Counted from the first letter of the stretch, positions 1-9,911 are shown. The stretch: 64,000 bases of DNA from Skermanella aerolata KACC 11604 (GCF_000936425.1 NZ_AVFK01000002.1:310001-374000), one strand, 5' to 3'. Numbers and translations are program-made. Notes: generated by a model from the letters alone, not told the origin.

Positions 1-2
1 AC

Positions 3-1145
3 TCGATCGTCGCTGCGGCGATCATATTGGCGATCGTAATCGGACTTCTGCTGATTCTCCTGAGAGTCCTGGTCAGTAAGCCGATCGGCATCCTTTCCCA
101 GGCGATGCTCCGGCTGGCCGAGGGCGATTTGACGATCACGGTGCCGATGGTGGACCGGAAGGATGAGCTGGGACAGATGGGCCGGGTCATCAATGTGTTC
201 AAGGATAACGCGATCGAGAAGCTCCGCCTTGAACAGGGCCAGGAGCAGCAGAAGCGCCAAGCCGACAGTGATCGCCGGATTGCCTTGCGCGGTCTGGCCG
301 ACTCCTTCGAAAGCCAGGTCGGAACCGTTGTGGACGCGGTCACTACGGCCGCGTCCCAGATGCAGTCGTCCTCAAGGCAGATGGCATCCACGGCAACCGA
401 GACCAGCACGCAGGCGACGTCGGTAGCGAGCGCCGCCGAACAGGCATCGGGCAATGTTCAGACCGTCGCGGCCGCGACGGAAGAACTGGCTGTTTCCATC
501 AACGAGATCGCGTCTCAGGTCGAACGCTCGCGGACGGTCGCGTCGCGGGCCGACCTGGAGGCCAAGGAAACGACCCGCCTGATCCAGCGTCTATCCGAAA
601 CGGTCGAAAGCATCGGGCAGATCGTCAACCTGATCAATGACATTGCGAGCCAAACCAACCTGCTGGCATTGAACGCGACGATCGAAGCCGCACGGGCCGG
701 CGAAGCCGGCAAAGGGTTTGCGGTGGTCGCAAGCGAAGTCAAGGGATTGGCAAACCAGACCGCCAAGGCAACCGAAGAAATCGCCGCCCAGATCGCAGCC
801 GTCCAGACAGGCACCGCCGATGCGGTCAAGGCAATCGGCTCGATTTCGATTGTCATTGCTGAAATCGGCGGTATCGGCGCATCGGTCGCATCGGCGGTTT
901 CCGAACAGACTGCCGCGACCAGCGAGATCGCGCGCAATGTCGATCAGGCGGCCATGGGGACCCAGGAAGTTTCCAGGAACATCGGCCTCGTCGAAAGTGC
1001 CGCTCGCGATACGGGTGGTGCTGCCGGGCAGATCAGCGAGTTCTCGAATGACCTGTCTCATCAGGCCGACATTCTCAAGCGTGAAGTCGGACGTTTCCTG
1101 GAGCAGGTTCGCTCCGACCGGGCCGACTCAGCACGCGTGGCGTAA
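3..1145 (+). CDS. Methyl-accepting chemotaxis protein, 5' truncated by the window
   Basis: C-terminal part of a chemoreceptor that signals through CheA/CheW to the flagellar motor. The open frame runs off the left edge, so the sensor domain is missing; the internal TTG at 27 is not a credible start. Visible are the end of a hydrophobic membrane segment, a HAMP domain (about residues 15-70 of the visible part, with the PIGxLSxAMxRLAEGDL and DELGxMGRxxNVF patterns), then a long helical coiled coil carrying the MCP signalling tip around the [18 protein letters not shown] motif, followed by [12 protein letters not shown]. No C-terminal CheR-tethering pentapeptide of the NWETF type is evident; the protein ends in RADSARVA. 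It ends at a strong terminator shared with the convergent dioxygenase gene. The ligand cannot be inferred. Confidence 0.93.
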   Translation, partial: SIVAAAIILAIVIGLLLILLRVLVSKPIGILSQAMLRLAEGDLTITVPMVDRKDELGQMGRVINVFKDNAIEKLRLEQGQEQQKRQADSDRRIALRGLADSFESQVGTVVDAVTTAASQMQSSSRQMASTATETSTQATSVASAAEQASGNVQTVAAATEELAVSINEIASQVERSRTVASRADLEAKETTRLIQRLSETVESIGQIVNLINDIASQTNLLALNATIEAARAGEAGKGFAVVASEVKGLANQTAKATEEIAAQIAAVQTGTADAVKAIGSISIVIAEIGGIGASVASAVSEQTAATSEIARNVDQAAMGTQEVSRNIGLVESAARDTGGAAGQISEFSNDLSHQADILKREVGRFLEQVRSDRADSARVA

Positions 1146-1316
1146 CCTTCGAGAAGGTGCGGCGGTAAGGGATGCTGCATCCCGCCGCTTCACCGGACCG
1201 AAGCTTCGATTACTGAGTTACTGATCAACCGCGCTTGTATCAGCCGAACGGGCTGCCGGCGGCGATCCATAGTTCAAACCGCTACCTAGAAAACATGACA
1301 TCCCTGCAAGCCCAGT

Positions 1317-1354
1317 CAAGAAGGCCCGGCGGCTTCCACCGCCGGGCCTTCTTG
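1317..1354. terminator. Bidirectional intrinsic terminator
   Basis: A perfect 16-bp inverted repeat (1317-1332 with 1339-1354) and a 6-base loop lie between the convergent chemoreceptor and dioxygenase genes. The outer arm positions are A/T-rich, giving a short T-rich flank in either direction, and the stem abuts the dioxygenase stop codon at 1357. Confidence 0.88.
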
Positions 1355-1356
1355 AT

Positions 1357-2202
1357 TCAGGCTGCGACGGCCAGTTCGCTGAAGGTGGGGATGATGCCGA
1401 AGCTGAGATAGCGGCCGAACGGGCCGGTGCCGTCGAAGTTCAGCCGGTTCATCCGTCGAGCCTGGCTGGTCGGGAAGGCAGTGCGGCCATGCAGCAGGCG
1501 AAGATTGTCGAGAACGACAATCCAGTTCGGTTGCAGGCGGAACTCGACGATGTTTTCCGGATCGATGATGAACTCGCGCAGTACCGAGAACGCCTCGGTC
1601 GCTTCGGGGTGAATGATCGTGGCAGCCACATCGTCTTCGCGGTAGACCATCTGCACCCGGCCGCCGACCCAGTTGAAGATCGGGCGCAGGCAGCGGATAT
1701 CGGTCCGCTGAATGCTCATCGCATCGGGACGGAACAGCGCCGGCAACAGCTTCGGGTGCTTGCGCGCCATATAGTCATAGGCCGAGTCGCCGCTGACCAG
1801 TTGGGTCATGCCGCCATCCGTGGTGGCGACGATGCATTGCAGGGTCAGGACCTGTTCCGGTTCCAGCGAGAAGGCGCCGTCGGTGTGGGGCGGATGATCG
1901 GCGCAGGTGGAGCCGAGATAGCCGGGGATCGGGTCCGTGGGGTCGATCGGAACGATACCGTCTTCGTCAGCGCGGTCGTGCAGGATCACATTGCCGAAGT
2001 ACTGCTTAAGCGCGACACTGTTGACGCGCGGCTCGGGCCGTTCCTTGCACACCAATACGGCGACACCATATTTGTTAAAGCGCTCGGCGACCGGTGCGAA
2101 GCTGTTCTCGTCGAAGTTTTCGGTATCGTCGACATGGACGAAGAGCTTGCTGACATCAAGCTCAGCTCCAAATCCAATGCGATACTCGGATGCATAGGAC
2201 AT
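1357..2202 (-). CDS. TauD/TfdA-family Fe(II)/2-oxoglutarate dioxygenase
   Basis: A 281-residue non-haem iron oxygenase of the TauD/TfdA/gamma-butyrobetaine hydroxylase superfamily, which couples 2-oxoglutarate decarboxylation to substrate hydroxylation. The facial triad is readable: His106 and Asp108 in HPPHTDG, with distal His238 in LLHGRTAF. Arg250 or Arg253 is placed to bind the 2-oxoglutarate carboxylate. The start at 2202 (MSYASEYRIG) is preferred over an ATG 36 codons upstream because GGAAG lies 6 bases before it and the upstream residues do not resemble the family. The substrate is unknown; there are no taurine or sulfonate transport genes beside it. The gene stands alone between the chemoreceptor and an AT-rich region. 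Confidence 0.9.
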   Translation of the reverse strand: MSYASEYRIGFGAELDVSKLFVHVDDTENFDENSFAPVAERFNKYGVAVLVCKERPEPRVNSVALKQYFGNVILHDRADEDGIVPIDPTDPIPGYLGSTCADHPPHTDGAFSLEPEQVLTLQCIVATTDGGMTQLVSGDSAYDYMARKHPKLLPALFRPDAMSIQRTDIRCLRPIFNWVGGRVQMVYREDDVAATIIHPEATEAFSVLREFIIDPENIVEFRLQPNWIVVLDNLRLLHGRTAFPTSQARRMNRLNFDGTGPFGRYLSFGIIPTFSELAVAA

Positions 2203-2747
2203 AGTTTTCTTCCTTATCTTTGGCAAAACTCTAGCGATCACTGAAGCACGTGCTTCAGAGGCATAATTACTGGATAATTCTTGTCCAGCGGACGGTCCAG
2301 CCGTGGACAATTTATTTTTTGACTCAAAAGCGTTTCAATTTCAATGCAAAGAAATCAAATTCGACATATTCGTGTTTAAGAAACCATGATAATGAATACT
2401 TGGATATTATAACATGCTGCCATATGGTTTCTTTAAACGCGTTGGTATGTACTTGGCGGTGATAATGACAACTATAAGCGTTTTTTGCCCCTTATGGATA
2501 ACGGCGCTTAGGAAGAAAACGATCGTCTACCGCCGGGACCCGGCGAATCGGACAAACGACGTTTCCAGGCAGGTTGCGACGCCTGATGACGGAGGTTGCC
2601 AAACGGAAGGCGGCAAGCTATCTATCGCGCGTCGCAAAACCTCACGCGGGCTTGCGGTCCTTCGGCACATTCGCCGATGGCCCGCTCCGGTGTTCGCATG
2701 GTGCGGACCACGCTCGCGGCGGAGTAACCGGAAAAGGACTGTTTTCC
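2203..2747. other. AT-rich intergenic region upstream of rpsB
   Basis: A 545-base gap with no credible gene on either strand. Bases about 2250-2520 are strikingly AT-rich compared with the surrounding GC-rich DNA and hold short A/T tracts, a TTGACT at about 2330 and a TATTATAAC at about 2405. This segment probably carries the divergent promoters of the dioxygenase gene and of rpsB. The GC content returns to normal from about 2520, leaving roughly 200 bases of apparent rpsB leader. Promoter assignments are inference; no complete -35/-10 pair with ideal spacing is certain. Confidence 0.6.
2281..2310. promoter_or_regulatory. Inverted repeat upstream of the dioxygenase gene
   Basis: Seven-base perfect arms TTGTCCA (2281-2287) and TGGACAA (2304-2310) are separated by 16 bases, and the arms are followed by TTTATTTTTT. 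The repeat lies about 80 bases upstream of the dioxygenase start, in the AT-rich segment. It could be an operator or a hairpin; no regulator gene lies next to it. Confidence 0.4.
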
Positions 2748-3563
2748 ATGCCGATGCCTTCATTCACCATGCGCCAGCTGCTGGAAGCCGGCGTTCACTT
2801 CGGTCACCATACGCGTCGCTGGAACCCGAAGATGCAGCCGTATATCTTCGGCGTGCGCAACGGCGTTCATATCATCGATCTTGAGCAGAGCGTCCCCATG
2901 CTGCACCGCGCCATGACGGCGGTTCGCGACGTGGTGGCGGGCGGTGGCCGCGTACTGTTCGTCGGCACCAAGCGCCAGGCCCAGGAGAAGGTTGCCGACG
3001 CCGCTTCGCGCTGCGGTCAGTACTACGTCAACCATCGCTGGCTCGGCGGCATGCTGACCAACTGGAAGACCATCTCCCAGTCGATCAAGCGCCTGCGCGA
3101 AATGGAAGAGCGGCTTCAGGACACCAATATCGGCCTGACCAAGAAGGAAACCCTCCAACTCACGCGCGAGCGTGACAAGCTGGAGCGGGCGCTGGGCGGC
3201 ATCAAGGAGATGGGCGGCCTGCCGGACATCCTGTTCATTATCGACACCAACAAGGAGTCGATCGCGGTTCAGGAAGCCAATAAGCTGGGCATTCCCGTCG
3301 TTGCGGTCATCGACAGCAACTCCGATCCCGATGGCGTCGCTTTCCCGATCCCCGGCAACGACGACGCGCTGCGCGCCATCGATACCTACTGCGACCTGAT
3401 CGCCGGTTCCGTCCTCGACGGTCTCCAGGCGGAGATGATCGCGTCGGGCATCGATGTCGGCGAGCAGGAAGAGGGCGTCGAGGAAGAGCTGCCGACCGAC
3501 GAGGAAGCCGCTCCGGTCGCCGAGGGCGATGCCGCTCCCGTGACGGAAGGCGCGCAGGCCTAA
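2748..3563 (+). CDS. rpsB: 30S ribosomal protein S2
   Basis: A 271-residue small-subunit ribosomal protein, assembled late and needed for S1 docking. The N-terminus [20 protein letters not shown] is diagnostic, followed by TRRWNPKM, the [14 protein letters not shown] block and the [12 protein letters not shown] block. The C-terminus is extended by an acidic, Glu/Ala-rich tail (about residues 240-271), as is common in alphaproteobacteria. The ATG at 2748 is chosen because AAGGA sits about 10 bases upstream; the in-frame ATG at 2754 is too far from it. It heads the rpsB-tsf-pyrH-frr translation cluster, with a terminator hairpin just downstream. Confidence 0.97.
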   Translation: MPMPSFTMRQLLEAGVHFGHHTRRWNPKMQPYIFGVRNGVHIIDLEQSVPMLHRAMTAVRDVVAGGGRVLFVGTKRQAQEKVADAASRCGQYYVNHRWLGGMLTNWKTISQSIKRLREMEERLQDTNIGLTKKETLQLTRERDKLERALGGIKEMGGLPDILFIIDTNKESIAVQEANKLGIPVVAVIDSNSDPDGVAFPIPGNDDALRAIDTYCDLIAGSVLDGLQAEMIASGIDVGEQEEGVEEELPTDEEAAPVAEGDAAPVTEGAQA

Positions 3564-3576
3564 TTCGCCTGAGCGG

Positions 3577-3618
3577 GCAACCGGACGCGGTCGCCGCGTC
3601 CGGTTGCCGATTTTTTTT
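3577..3618 (+). terminator. Intrinsic terminator or attenuator between rpsB and tsf
   Basis: A perfect 14-bp GC-rich stem (3577-3590 with 3594-3607) and a 3-base loop, followed by a run of eight T (3611-3618). It has the textbook form of an intrinsic terminator. As tsf starts only about 40 bases later without an obvious separate promoter, partial read-through is likely, so S2 would be made in excess of EF-Ts. Confidence 0.9.
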
Positions 3619-3658
3619 GGTGAACTGATAAGACCGATCATTCAGGAAGAGACCGAAG

Positions 3659-4591
3659 ATGGCCGAAATCACAGCCTCGCTCGTCAAGGAGCTGCGCGAA
3701 AAGACCGGCGCCGGTATGATGGACTGCAAGAAGGCGCTGACGGAAACGTCCGGCGACCTTGAAGGGGCCGTCGACTGGCTGCGCAAGAAGGGTCTTGCCG
3801 CCGCCGCCAAGAAGGCGGGCCGCGTCGCAGCCGAGGGGCTTGTCGCGGTTGCCACCTCCGACACCGTTGGCGCGGTGGTCGAAGTGAACTCTGAAACCGA
3901 TTTCGTCGCCCGCAACGAGCGTTTCCAGGCATTCGCCAGTGAAGTCGCCCGTCAGGCGCTGACTGGCAACGGCGATCTGGACGCCCTTCAGCAGGCACAG
4001 TTCCCGGATGCCGGGCGTACCATCGCCGAAGAGATCACTCATATGGTCGCGACGATTGGCGAAAATATGAATCTTCGCCGTATCGCTCGCATCGAGGTCG
4101 GCTCCGGCGCCGTCGCCAGCTACGTCCACAACGCTCTCGCCCCCAACCTGGGCAAGATCGGTGTGCTGGTCGGCTTGGAATCGACCGGTGACCGGGACCG
4201 GCTGCTCGAATTGGGCAAGCAGATCGCCATGCACATCGCGGCTGCCCGTCCGGAAGCACTTAACATCGAAGACGTGGATTCTTCGGCACTCGATCGCGAA
4301 CGGAGCGTTCTGGCCGATCAGGCGCGCGCCAGCGGCAAGCCGGAGGAGATCATCGCCAAGATGGTCGAAGGCCGGCTGCGCAAGTACTATGAAGAAGTGG
4401 TGCTGCTCGAGCAGGTTTATGTGATCGACGGCGAGAACAAGGTTCGCAAGGTCGTCGAAAACTTCGCGAAGGAAATCGGTGCTCCGATCAAGGTCGCCGG
4501 CTTCGTTCGCTATGTCCTGGGTGAAGGCATCGAAAAGGAGCAGTCCGACTTTGCCGCCGAGGTCGCCGCACAGGCGAATGTCGGCCGCTGA
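3659..4591 (+). CDS. tsf: Translation elongation factor Ts
   Basis: A 310-residue guanine nucleotide exchange factor for EF-Tu. The N-terminal UBA-like module is clear ([20 protein letters not shown]), followed by the core with [13 protein letters not shown], which contacts EF-Tu, and the C-terminal exchange subdomain. AGGAAGA lies 8 bases before the ATG. It sits directly after rpsB and its terminator, the near-universal order, and is followed by pyrH after 88 bases. The length fits alphaproteobacterial EF-Ts. Confidence 0.97.
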   Translation: MAEITASLVKELREKTGAGMMDCKKALTETSGDLEGAVDWLRKKGLAAAAKKAGRVAAEGLVAVATSDTVGAVVEVNSETDFVARNERFQAFASEVARQALTGNGDLDALQQAQFPDAGRTIAEEITHMVATIGENMNLRRIARIEVGSGAVASYVHNALAPNLGKIGVLVGLESTGDRDRLLELGKQIAMHIAAARPEALNIEDVDSSALDRERSVLADQARASGKPEEIIAKMVEGRLRKYYEEVVLLEQVYVIDGENKVRKVVENFAKEIGAPIKVAGFVRYVLGEGIEKEQSDFAAEVAAQANVGR

Positions 4592-4679
4592 GGTTGACGG
4601 CTACTGTCACCATCGGCCGGGAGCCGGCAATGTCGGGACTCGGCCGCTGGATCGAAGCTGTTTCTGAGGATTTGTGTTG

Positions 4680-5426
4680 ATGGCTGCGATGGAGGGGGCG
4701 ATGCCCACCAACGCCCGGTATGGTCGCGTCCTGCTGAAAATTTCCGGCGAGGCCTTGATGGGCAACCGGGAATACGGGCTCGACCCTGAAATCGTCGACC
4801 GCGTCGCGGGCGAGGTCAAGTCGGTCGTCGGTATGGGCGTGCAAGTGTGCCTCGTGATCGGCGGCGGCAACATCTTCCGGGGCGTTTCCGGAGCCGCTAC
4901 CGGGATGGAGCGGGCGACGGCCGACTACATGGGCATGCTCGCCACCGTGATCAACGCACTGGCGATGCAGAGTGCGCTGGAGCGCCGCGGCGTCCAGACC
5001 CGCGTCCAGTCCGCCATACCGATGGCCAGCGTCTGTGAACCCTACATCCGCCGACGCGCCGTGCGTCATATGGAGAAGGGGCGCGTCGTGATCTTCGGTG
5101 CCGGCACCGGCAATCCGTTCTTCACGACCGATACCGCCGCAGCGCTGCGCGCCTCCGAAATGGGCTGCGATGCCTTGCTGAAGGGGACCAAGGTCGATGG
5201 CGTCTACTCCGCCGATCCCAACAAGGATCCCTCGGCACAGCGCTTCGAGTCGCTGACCCACCTGGAAGTCCTGGCAAAGGACCTTCAGGTCATGGACGCA
5301 TCGGCGATTTCTTTGGCGCGCGAGAATAAAATTCCAATCCTGGTGTTCTCGATCCACACGGCCGGAGCTTTCGCCGAAGTCATGGCGGGACGCGGCAAGT
5401 TCACGATCATCACGGAAGAGGGCTGA
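4680..5426 (+). CDS. pyrH: UMP kinase
   Basis: A 248-residue hexameric bacterial UMP kinase of the amino acid kinase fold, converting UMP to UDP with ATP. Visible motifs are [11 protein letters not shown] at the N-terminus, the GGGNIFRG phosphate-binding loop, the [17 protein letters not shown] nucleotide site and [11 protein letters not shown]. The ATG at 4680 is preferred because GAGGA lies 9 bases upstream; a GTG at 4674 is too close and an ATG at 4701 would trim the usual N-terminal tail. Six bases separate its stop from the start of frr. Confidence 0.96.
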   Translation: MAAMEGAMPTNARYGRVLLKISGEALMGNREYGLDPEIVDRVAGEVKSVVGMGVQVCLVIGGGNIFRGVSGAATGMERATADYMGMLATVINALAMQSALERRGVQTRVQSAIPMASVCEPYIRRRAVRHMEKGRVVIFGAGTGNPFFTTDTAAALRASEMGCDALLKGTKVDGVYSADPNKDPSAQRFESLTHLEVLAKDLQVMDASAISLARENKIPILVFSIHTAGAFAEVMAGRGKFTIITEEG

Positions 5427-5432
5427 ACTAAA

Positions 5433-5990
5433 GTGGCCGACCCTGATATTGACGATCTGAGCCGCCGCATGGACGGCGCCCTCGAGTCGCTGCGCAAAGA
5501 ATTCGGAGGCCTGCGTACCGGGCGCGCTTCTGCAAGCCTCCTGGAGCCAATCACCGTCGAGGCTTATGGCCAGCAGATGCCGCTCAATCAGGTCGGTACC
5601 ATCAGCGTGCCCGAGGCACGGCTGATTACCGTACAGGTATGGGACCGCGGCATGGTCAAGGCGGTGGAAAAAGCTATCCGCGAAGGCGGTCTCGGGCTCA
5701 ACCCCCAGACCGATGGCCAGAACGTACGTGTGCCTATTCCCGATTTGAACCAGGAGCGCCGGACCGAACTGTCCAAGGTCGCTTCCCGCTATGCCGAGCA
5801 GGCTCGTGTCGCTGTCCGCAATGTGCGGCGCGACGGAATGGACATGCTGAAGCGTATGGAAAAGGGCGGCGATATCAGTCAGGATGAGCACAAGACTTGG
5901 GCCGAAGAGGTCCAATCGATGACAGACGCCCACATCAAGAAAATTGACGAAGCGCTGACGGCCAAGGAAAAAGAGATCATGCAGGTCTGA
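5433..5990 (+). CDS. frr: Ribosome recycling factor
   Basis: A 185-residue factor that, with EF-G, splits post-termination ribosomes. The whole family pattern is present: the three-helix-bundle N-terminal strand ([22 protein letters not shown]), the small beta domain with [15 protein letters not shown], and the C-terminal helices with [10 protein letters not shown]. The start is GTG at 5433, immediately after pyrH, and the length is exactly typical. It is co-transcribed with pyrH and uppS by spacing. Confidence 0.97.
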   Translation: MADPDIDDLSRRMDGALESLRKEFGGLRTGRASASLLEPITVEAYGQQMPLNQVGTISVPEARLITVQVWDRGMVKAVEKAIREGGLGLNPQTDGQNVRVPIPDLNQERRTELSKVASRYAEQARVAVRNVRRDGMDMLKRMEKGGDISQDEHKTWAEEVQSMTDAHIKKIDEALTAKEKEIMQV

Positions 5991-5995
5991 TCTCG

Positions 5996-6727
5996 ATGCA
6001 GGAGATTTCGACCGTGCCGTACGCGCCTCCGAAGCATGTCGCCATTATCATGGACGGCAATGGCCGGTGGGCGAAGGCCCGCGGCTTGCCACGGACCGCC
6101 GGCCATCGCAAGGGAGTCGAGGCTGTGCGCCGCACCGTCGAGGCTGCCAGGGAGCTTGGTGTTCCATACCTCACCATGTTCGGCTTTTCGTCGGAAAACT
6201 GGCGCAGGCCCGAAGGTGAGGTTTTCGACCTCATGCAGTTGTTGCGTTTCTATCTGCGCAGCGAAATCGCGGAACTTCATAAAAACGGCGTCCGCCTGCG
6301 GGTGATCGGCGACCGTACGAAGTTGTCCGGCGATATCGTGACCATGATCGAAAAGGCCGAAGAGCTTACCCGGAACAACAAAGAACTCAATCTGATCATC
6401 GCGCTGAGTTACGGTGCGCGGCAGGAAATCGTGGAAGCCACCCGTCAGATGGTGCGCGATGCCCTGGAAGGGCGGTTGAGCCCTGACGAGATCTCCGAGG
6501 AAAGCTTCTCCGCCCGTCTGCTGACACGCGACGTCCCCGATCCCGACCTTTTGGTCCGGACCAGCGGGGAGCAGCGTATCAGCAATTTCCTGTTGTGGCA
6601 GTCGGCCTATACCGAGTTGGTCTTCGTCGATACGCTGTGGCCCGATTTCACGAAGCGCGATCTGGAAGATGCAATCCGAGAATTCAACCAGCGCGACCGG
6701 CGCTACGGCGCCGTCGGGACGCGGTAG
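5996..6727 (+). CDS. uppS: Undecaprenyl diphosphate synthase (isoprenyl transferase)
   Basis: A 243-residue cis-prenyltransferase making the C55 lipid carrier used for peptidoglycan and O-antigen synthesis. The IIMDGNGRWAK loop with catalytic Asp20 is present, as are GHRKG, the FSSENWRRP block and the C-terminal RTSGEQRISNFLLWQSAYTE region. The ATG at 5996 is five bases after frr. An in-frame GTG at 6014 has a better-spaced GGAG (6001-6004) and would give a slightly shorter protein beginning at PYAPPKHVA, so the true start is uncertain by six codons. Its 3' end overlaps cdsA. Confidence 0.96.
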   Translation: MQEISTVPYAPPKHVAIIMDGNGRWAKARGLPRTAGHRKGVEAVRRTVEAARELGVPYLTMFGFSSENWRRPEGEVFDLMQLLRFYLRSEIAELHKNGVRLRVIGDRTKLSGDIVTMIEKAEELTRNNKELNLIIALSYGARQEIVEATRQMVRDALEGRLSPDEISEESFSARLLTRDVPDPDLLVRTSGEQRISNFLLWQSAYTELVFVDTLWPDFTKRDLEDAIREFNQRDRRYGAVGTR

Positions 6728-7529
6728 GGCGGGGGACCTCCGCACCCGGTTCCTCTCGGCACTGGTTCTCGGCCCCCTTGTTCTGCTGGCGGTATACTTC
6801 GGGGGCTGGATCTTCCAGCTCCTGATGCTGGCGTTCGCCCTGCTCGCAGCCGCAGAGTGGGTAAGGCTCGTCGAACCGGAACGGACCCTCGCGATTGCCT
6901 TGCTGGCGATCGGCGCCGTCGGGGCGGTCCTCGTAGTCGACTTCATCGCCGGGGTCGAGTTTTCGCTCGGATTGGCGGCTTTGCTGACGGTGGCCCTGTT
7001 CGTGGCGGCGACCGTCGGGCACGCACAGCATCGCCGTCTCCTGGCTTTTGGAATTCCATACATCGTCTTCGGCAGTCTTTCCCTGCTTTGGGTACGGGGC
7101 ATTGCGGAGGACGGGCTGGGACTGCTCATCTACCTGCTGTTTGCCGTCTGGGCCACCGACATCGGGGCCTATGCTGCCGGGAGGACGATCGGCGGGCCTA
7201 AGCTGGCACCTCGTATAAGTCCGAAGAAGACTTGGGCGGGACTGATCGGCGGAATGGTCAGCGCCGCTATCTTCGGTGCCGGCGTGGCAGTTGCCTATGG
7301 CGCCGCCCGGCCCGGGTTCGCAGCCGTGCTGGCCGCCGTCCTGGCCGTGGTAAGTCAAGCCGGCGACTTCTTCGAGTCGGGCGTCAAGCGGTACTTCGAC
7401 AAGAAGGACAGCGGGCATCTCATCCCCGGACATGGCGGTTTGCTTGACCGCGTAGACGGGCTTATTGTCGCAGCGCCGGTCTTTGCGCTGTTCCACGCGA
7501 CCCTGGGGAAAGTTCTCGAATGGTGGTAG
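6669..7529 (+). CDS. cdsA: Phosphatidate cytidylyltransferase
   Basis: A 286-residue integral membrane enzyme forming CDP-diacylglycerol from phosphatidate and CTP, the branch point of phospholipid synthesis. It has several hydrophobic helices and the CDS signature near the C-terminus ([20 protein letters not shown] then DRVDG, about residues 237-263). The only usable in-frame start is ATG 6669, inside uppS, giving a 59-base overlap; no later ATG, GTG or TTG precedes the first membrane helix. The first 22 residues are Ser/Gly/Arg-rich and unlike the family. Its stop overlaps the dxr start by ten bases. Confidence 0.93.
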   Translation: MQSENSTSATGATAPSGRGRAGDLRTRFLSALVLGPLVLLAVYFGGWIFQLLMLAFALLAAAEWVRLVEPERTLAIALLAIGAVGAVLVVDFIAGVEFSLGLAALLTVALFVAATVGHAQHRRLLAFGIPYIVFGSLSLLWVRGIAEDGLGLLIYLLFAVWATDIGAYAAGRTIGGPKLAPRISPKKTWAGLIGGMVSAAIFGAGVAVAYGAARPGFAAVLAAVLAVVSQAGDFFESGVKRYFDKKDSGHLIPGHGGLLDRVDGLIVAAPVFALFHATLGKVLEWW

Positions 7530-8725
7530 CCGCCGCCCAACAAATCAATGCGCCGAATCAACCTCGGCATGTGACGGTTCTCGGGTCGACCGGGTCGGTC
7601 GGACGCAACACGGTGGAACTGATCGCCCGCGATCCGGACGCCTATGTCGTCGAAGCGCTGACCGCCGGCCGTAACGTCGCCCATCTGGTCGAGCAGGCGC
7701 GCGCACTGCAGCCCAAGCTTGCCGTGATCGCCGATCCAGCCGGATACGAACCACTGCGCGACGCCCTTGCCGGCACCGGGATCGAGGTCGCGGCCGGGCC
7801 GGAGGCGGTCGTCGAAGCCGCCCAGCGGCCTGCCGAATGGGTGATGGCGGCAATCGTCGGCGCAGCCGGCTTGGAGCCGACCCTGGCCGCGACGCGCCGC
7901 GGCGCCATCGTCGCGTTCGCCAACAAGGAATGCCTCGTCTGCGCCGGTCCTCTTATGATGGACCTCGTACGCGACAGCGGCGCCACGCTGCTGCCGGTGG
8001 ACAGCGAGCATAACGCGATATTCCAGGTCTTCGACTTCGAGCGGCGCGAGTCGATTCGTCGCCTGATCCTGACGGCATCGGGAGGACCGTTCCGTCAGGC
8101 CGACCGTGCGACCATGGCCGCTGCCTCACCAGCCCAGGCTTGCGCTCATCCGACCTGGAGCATGGGCGCCAAGATCTCGGTCGACAGTGCGACGATGATG
8201 AACAAGGGCCTCGAGATCATCGAGGCGCATTTCCTCTTCGCCATGCCGGAAGACCGCGTCGACGTCCTGGTCCATCCCCAGTCCGTCATTCACAGCATGG
8301 TTGAATACGTGGACGGGTCGGTCCTGGCTCAGCTCGGCACGCCCGACATGCGCACACCCATCGCTTTCTCGCTCGGCTGGCCGAGCCGGATCGAAGCGCC
8401 GGCGGCGCGGCTCGATCTGCTCAGCGCCGGAGCGCTTACCTTCGAGGCGCCTGACCCGGTCCGCTTCCCGGCACTGCGGCTGGCCCGCCACGCCTTGCAA
8501 AGCGGCGGGGGCACTCCTACAATTTTGAACGCGGCGAACGAAGTAGCTGTCCAGGGCTTTCTCGATGGCCGGATCGGTTTTCTCGACATCGAAGCCGTGG
8601 TCGAAGGAACGCTGGAGAAGCTGCCTTATTCCCGCCTCGATAATTTGGATACGGTACGCCATATCGATGCCGAAGCCCGCCGCGAGGCGGGTATGATATT
8701 GGCCCGGCGAAACGACGAAACCTGA
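7520..8725 (+). CDS. dxr: 1-deoxy-D-xylulose 5-phosphate reductoisomerase
   Basis: A 401-residue NADPH-dependent enzyme of the MEP isoprenoid pathway, forming 2-C-methyl-D-erythritol 4-phosphate. The NADPH-binding loop [10 protein letters not shown], the FANKE segment, the metal site in [10 protein letters not shown], and the ASGGPF and [20 protein letters not shown] blocks are all present. It overlaps cdsA by ten bases. Its product supplies precursors for the uppS reaction encoded two genes upstream, consistent with envelope-lipid coregulation. Confidence 0.97.
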   Translation: MVVAAAQQINAPNQPRHVTVLGSTGSVGRNTVELIARDPDAYVVEALTAGRNVAHLVEQARALQPKLAVIADPAGYEPLRDALAGTGIEVAAGPEAVVEAAQRPAEWVMAAIVGAAGLEPTLAATRRGAIVAFANKECLVCAGPLMMDLVRDSGATLLPVDSEHNAIFQVFDFERRESIRRLILTASGGPFRQADRATMAAASPAQACAHPTWSMGAKISVDSATMMNKGLEIIEAHFLFAMPEDRVDVLVHPQSVIHSMVEYVDGSVLAQLGTPDMRTPIAFSLGWPSRIEAPAARLDLLSAGALTFEAPDPVRFPALRLARHALQSGGGTPTILNAANEVAVQGFLDGRIGFLDIEAVVEGTLEKLPYSRLDNLDTVRHIDAEARREAGMILARRNDET

Positions 8726-8747
8726 ACCGCGGGCGGTTGGAGAACCA

Positions 8748-9881
8748 ATGGAATTCCTCGGCGGTCTGTGGACCTATGTCATCCCATTCCTGGTCGTGTT
8801 GACCGTTCTCGTGTTCGTTCACGAGCTGGGGCACTATTGGGTGGCGCGGCGCAACGGGGTGCGGATCGAAACCTTCTCGATCGGCTTCGGACCGGAATTG
8901 TTCGGTCGCACCGATAAGGCGGGCACGCGCTGGAAATTCAGCGCCATCCCGCTCGGCGGCTACGTCAAGATGTTCGGCGACGCGGATGCCGCCAGCACAC
9001 CCAGCGGTGCCGTCCGGTCGATGACGCCGGCCGAGCGAGAGATCTCATTTTTTCACAAGCGTCTAGGCCAGCGCGCCGCCATCGTGGCCGCCGGTCCCAT
9101 CGCTAACTTCCTGTTCGCGATCATTGGCCTGACGCTGCTTTTCTCGATCTACGGCCAGCCCTTCACGCCGGCTGACATCGGATCGGTTCAGCCGGAAAGC
9201 GCCGCTGCCCAGGCCGGCATGCTGCCGGGCGACGTCATCGTCGAGGTCGACGGCCAAGCGATCGAGCGGTTCGAGGAAGTGCAGCAGATCGTCCGGTTCA
9301 ATCAGGGCACTCCGCTGGCGCTCGTCGTCCAGCGCGACGGGCAGCGGCTTCCCATCAGCGTGACGCCGCAGGTGACCACGGTCACCGACCGCATGGGCAA
9401 TTCCCACACCATCGGGCTTCTCGGTATCGGCCGTGCCGGCATGGAATACCGCCGCCACGATCCGCTGACAGCGCTTTGGCAGGCAGGCCGCGAGACCGTC
9501 AACCTGACGGTGGGGACGCTCGGCGCAGTAGGCCAGATGGTGAGCGGTTCTCGCGGAACCGAGGAACTGGGCGGGCCGCTTCGAATCGCGCAGATGTCGG
9601 GCGAGGTGGCGCAAAGCGGCATCGTGGCACTGATATGGTTCATGGCCATTCTGTCTGTAAATCTGGGACTGATAAACCTTTTCCCCATCCCGATGTTGGA
9701 CGGTGGCCACTTGTTGTTCTATGCCGTTGAGGCGATCCGTGGTAAGCCCCTCGGCGATAGGGCTCAGGAGTATGGCTTTCGGATCGGGCTGGCGCTGGTG
9801 CTTACCTTGATGGTGTTCGCGACGTGGAACGACCTGGTGCATCTTCGTGTCGTCGATTTTTTCCGTGATCTGATTTCCTGA
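8748..9881 (+). CDS. rseP: RIP metalloprotease RseP (site-2 protease)
   Basis: A 377-residue inner-membrane zinc protease that cleaves anti-sigma factors and signal peptide remnants within the membrane. HELGH (His25, Glu26, His29) lies in the first membrane helix, a PDZ domain occupies about residues 125-215, and the second metal site is in the C-terminal NLFPIPMLDGGHL motif. It has one PDZ domain where E. coli has two, as is usual in alphaproteobacteria. It sits immediately upstream of bamA, as in many proteobacteria. Confidence 0.96.
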   Translation: MEFLGGLWTYVIPFLVVLTVLVFVHELGHYWVARRNGVRIETFSIGFGPELFGRTDKAGTRWKFSAIPLGGYVKMFGDADAASTPSGAVRSMTPAEREISFFHKRLGQRAAIVAAGPIANFLFAIIGLTLLFSIYGQPFTPADIGSVQPESAAAQAGMLPGDVIVEVDGQAIERFEEVQQIVRFNQGTPLALVVQRDGQRLPISVTPQVTTVTDRMGNSHTIGLLGIGRAGMEYRRHDPLTALWQAGRETVNLTVGTLGAVGQMVSGSRGTEELGGPLRIAQMSGEVAQSGIVALIWFMAILSVNLGLINLFPIPMLDGGHLLFYAVEAIRGKPLGDRAQEYGFRIGLALVLTLMVFATWNDLVHLRVVDFFRDLIS

Positions 9882-9911
9882 CGGGATAAGTAGTTTTATT
9901 GGGGGTCTGAG

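Noticed and set aside
2250-2573. Short open frames in the AT-rich gap before rpsB
   Set aside because: No ribosome-binding sites, no hydrophobic or domain pattern, and codon use unlike the genome.
4488-5933. A 481-codon minus-strand open frame opposite pyrH and frr
   Set aside because: Shadow of two conserved housekeeping genes with no protein-family signal.
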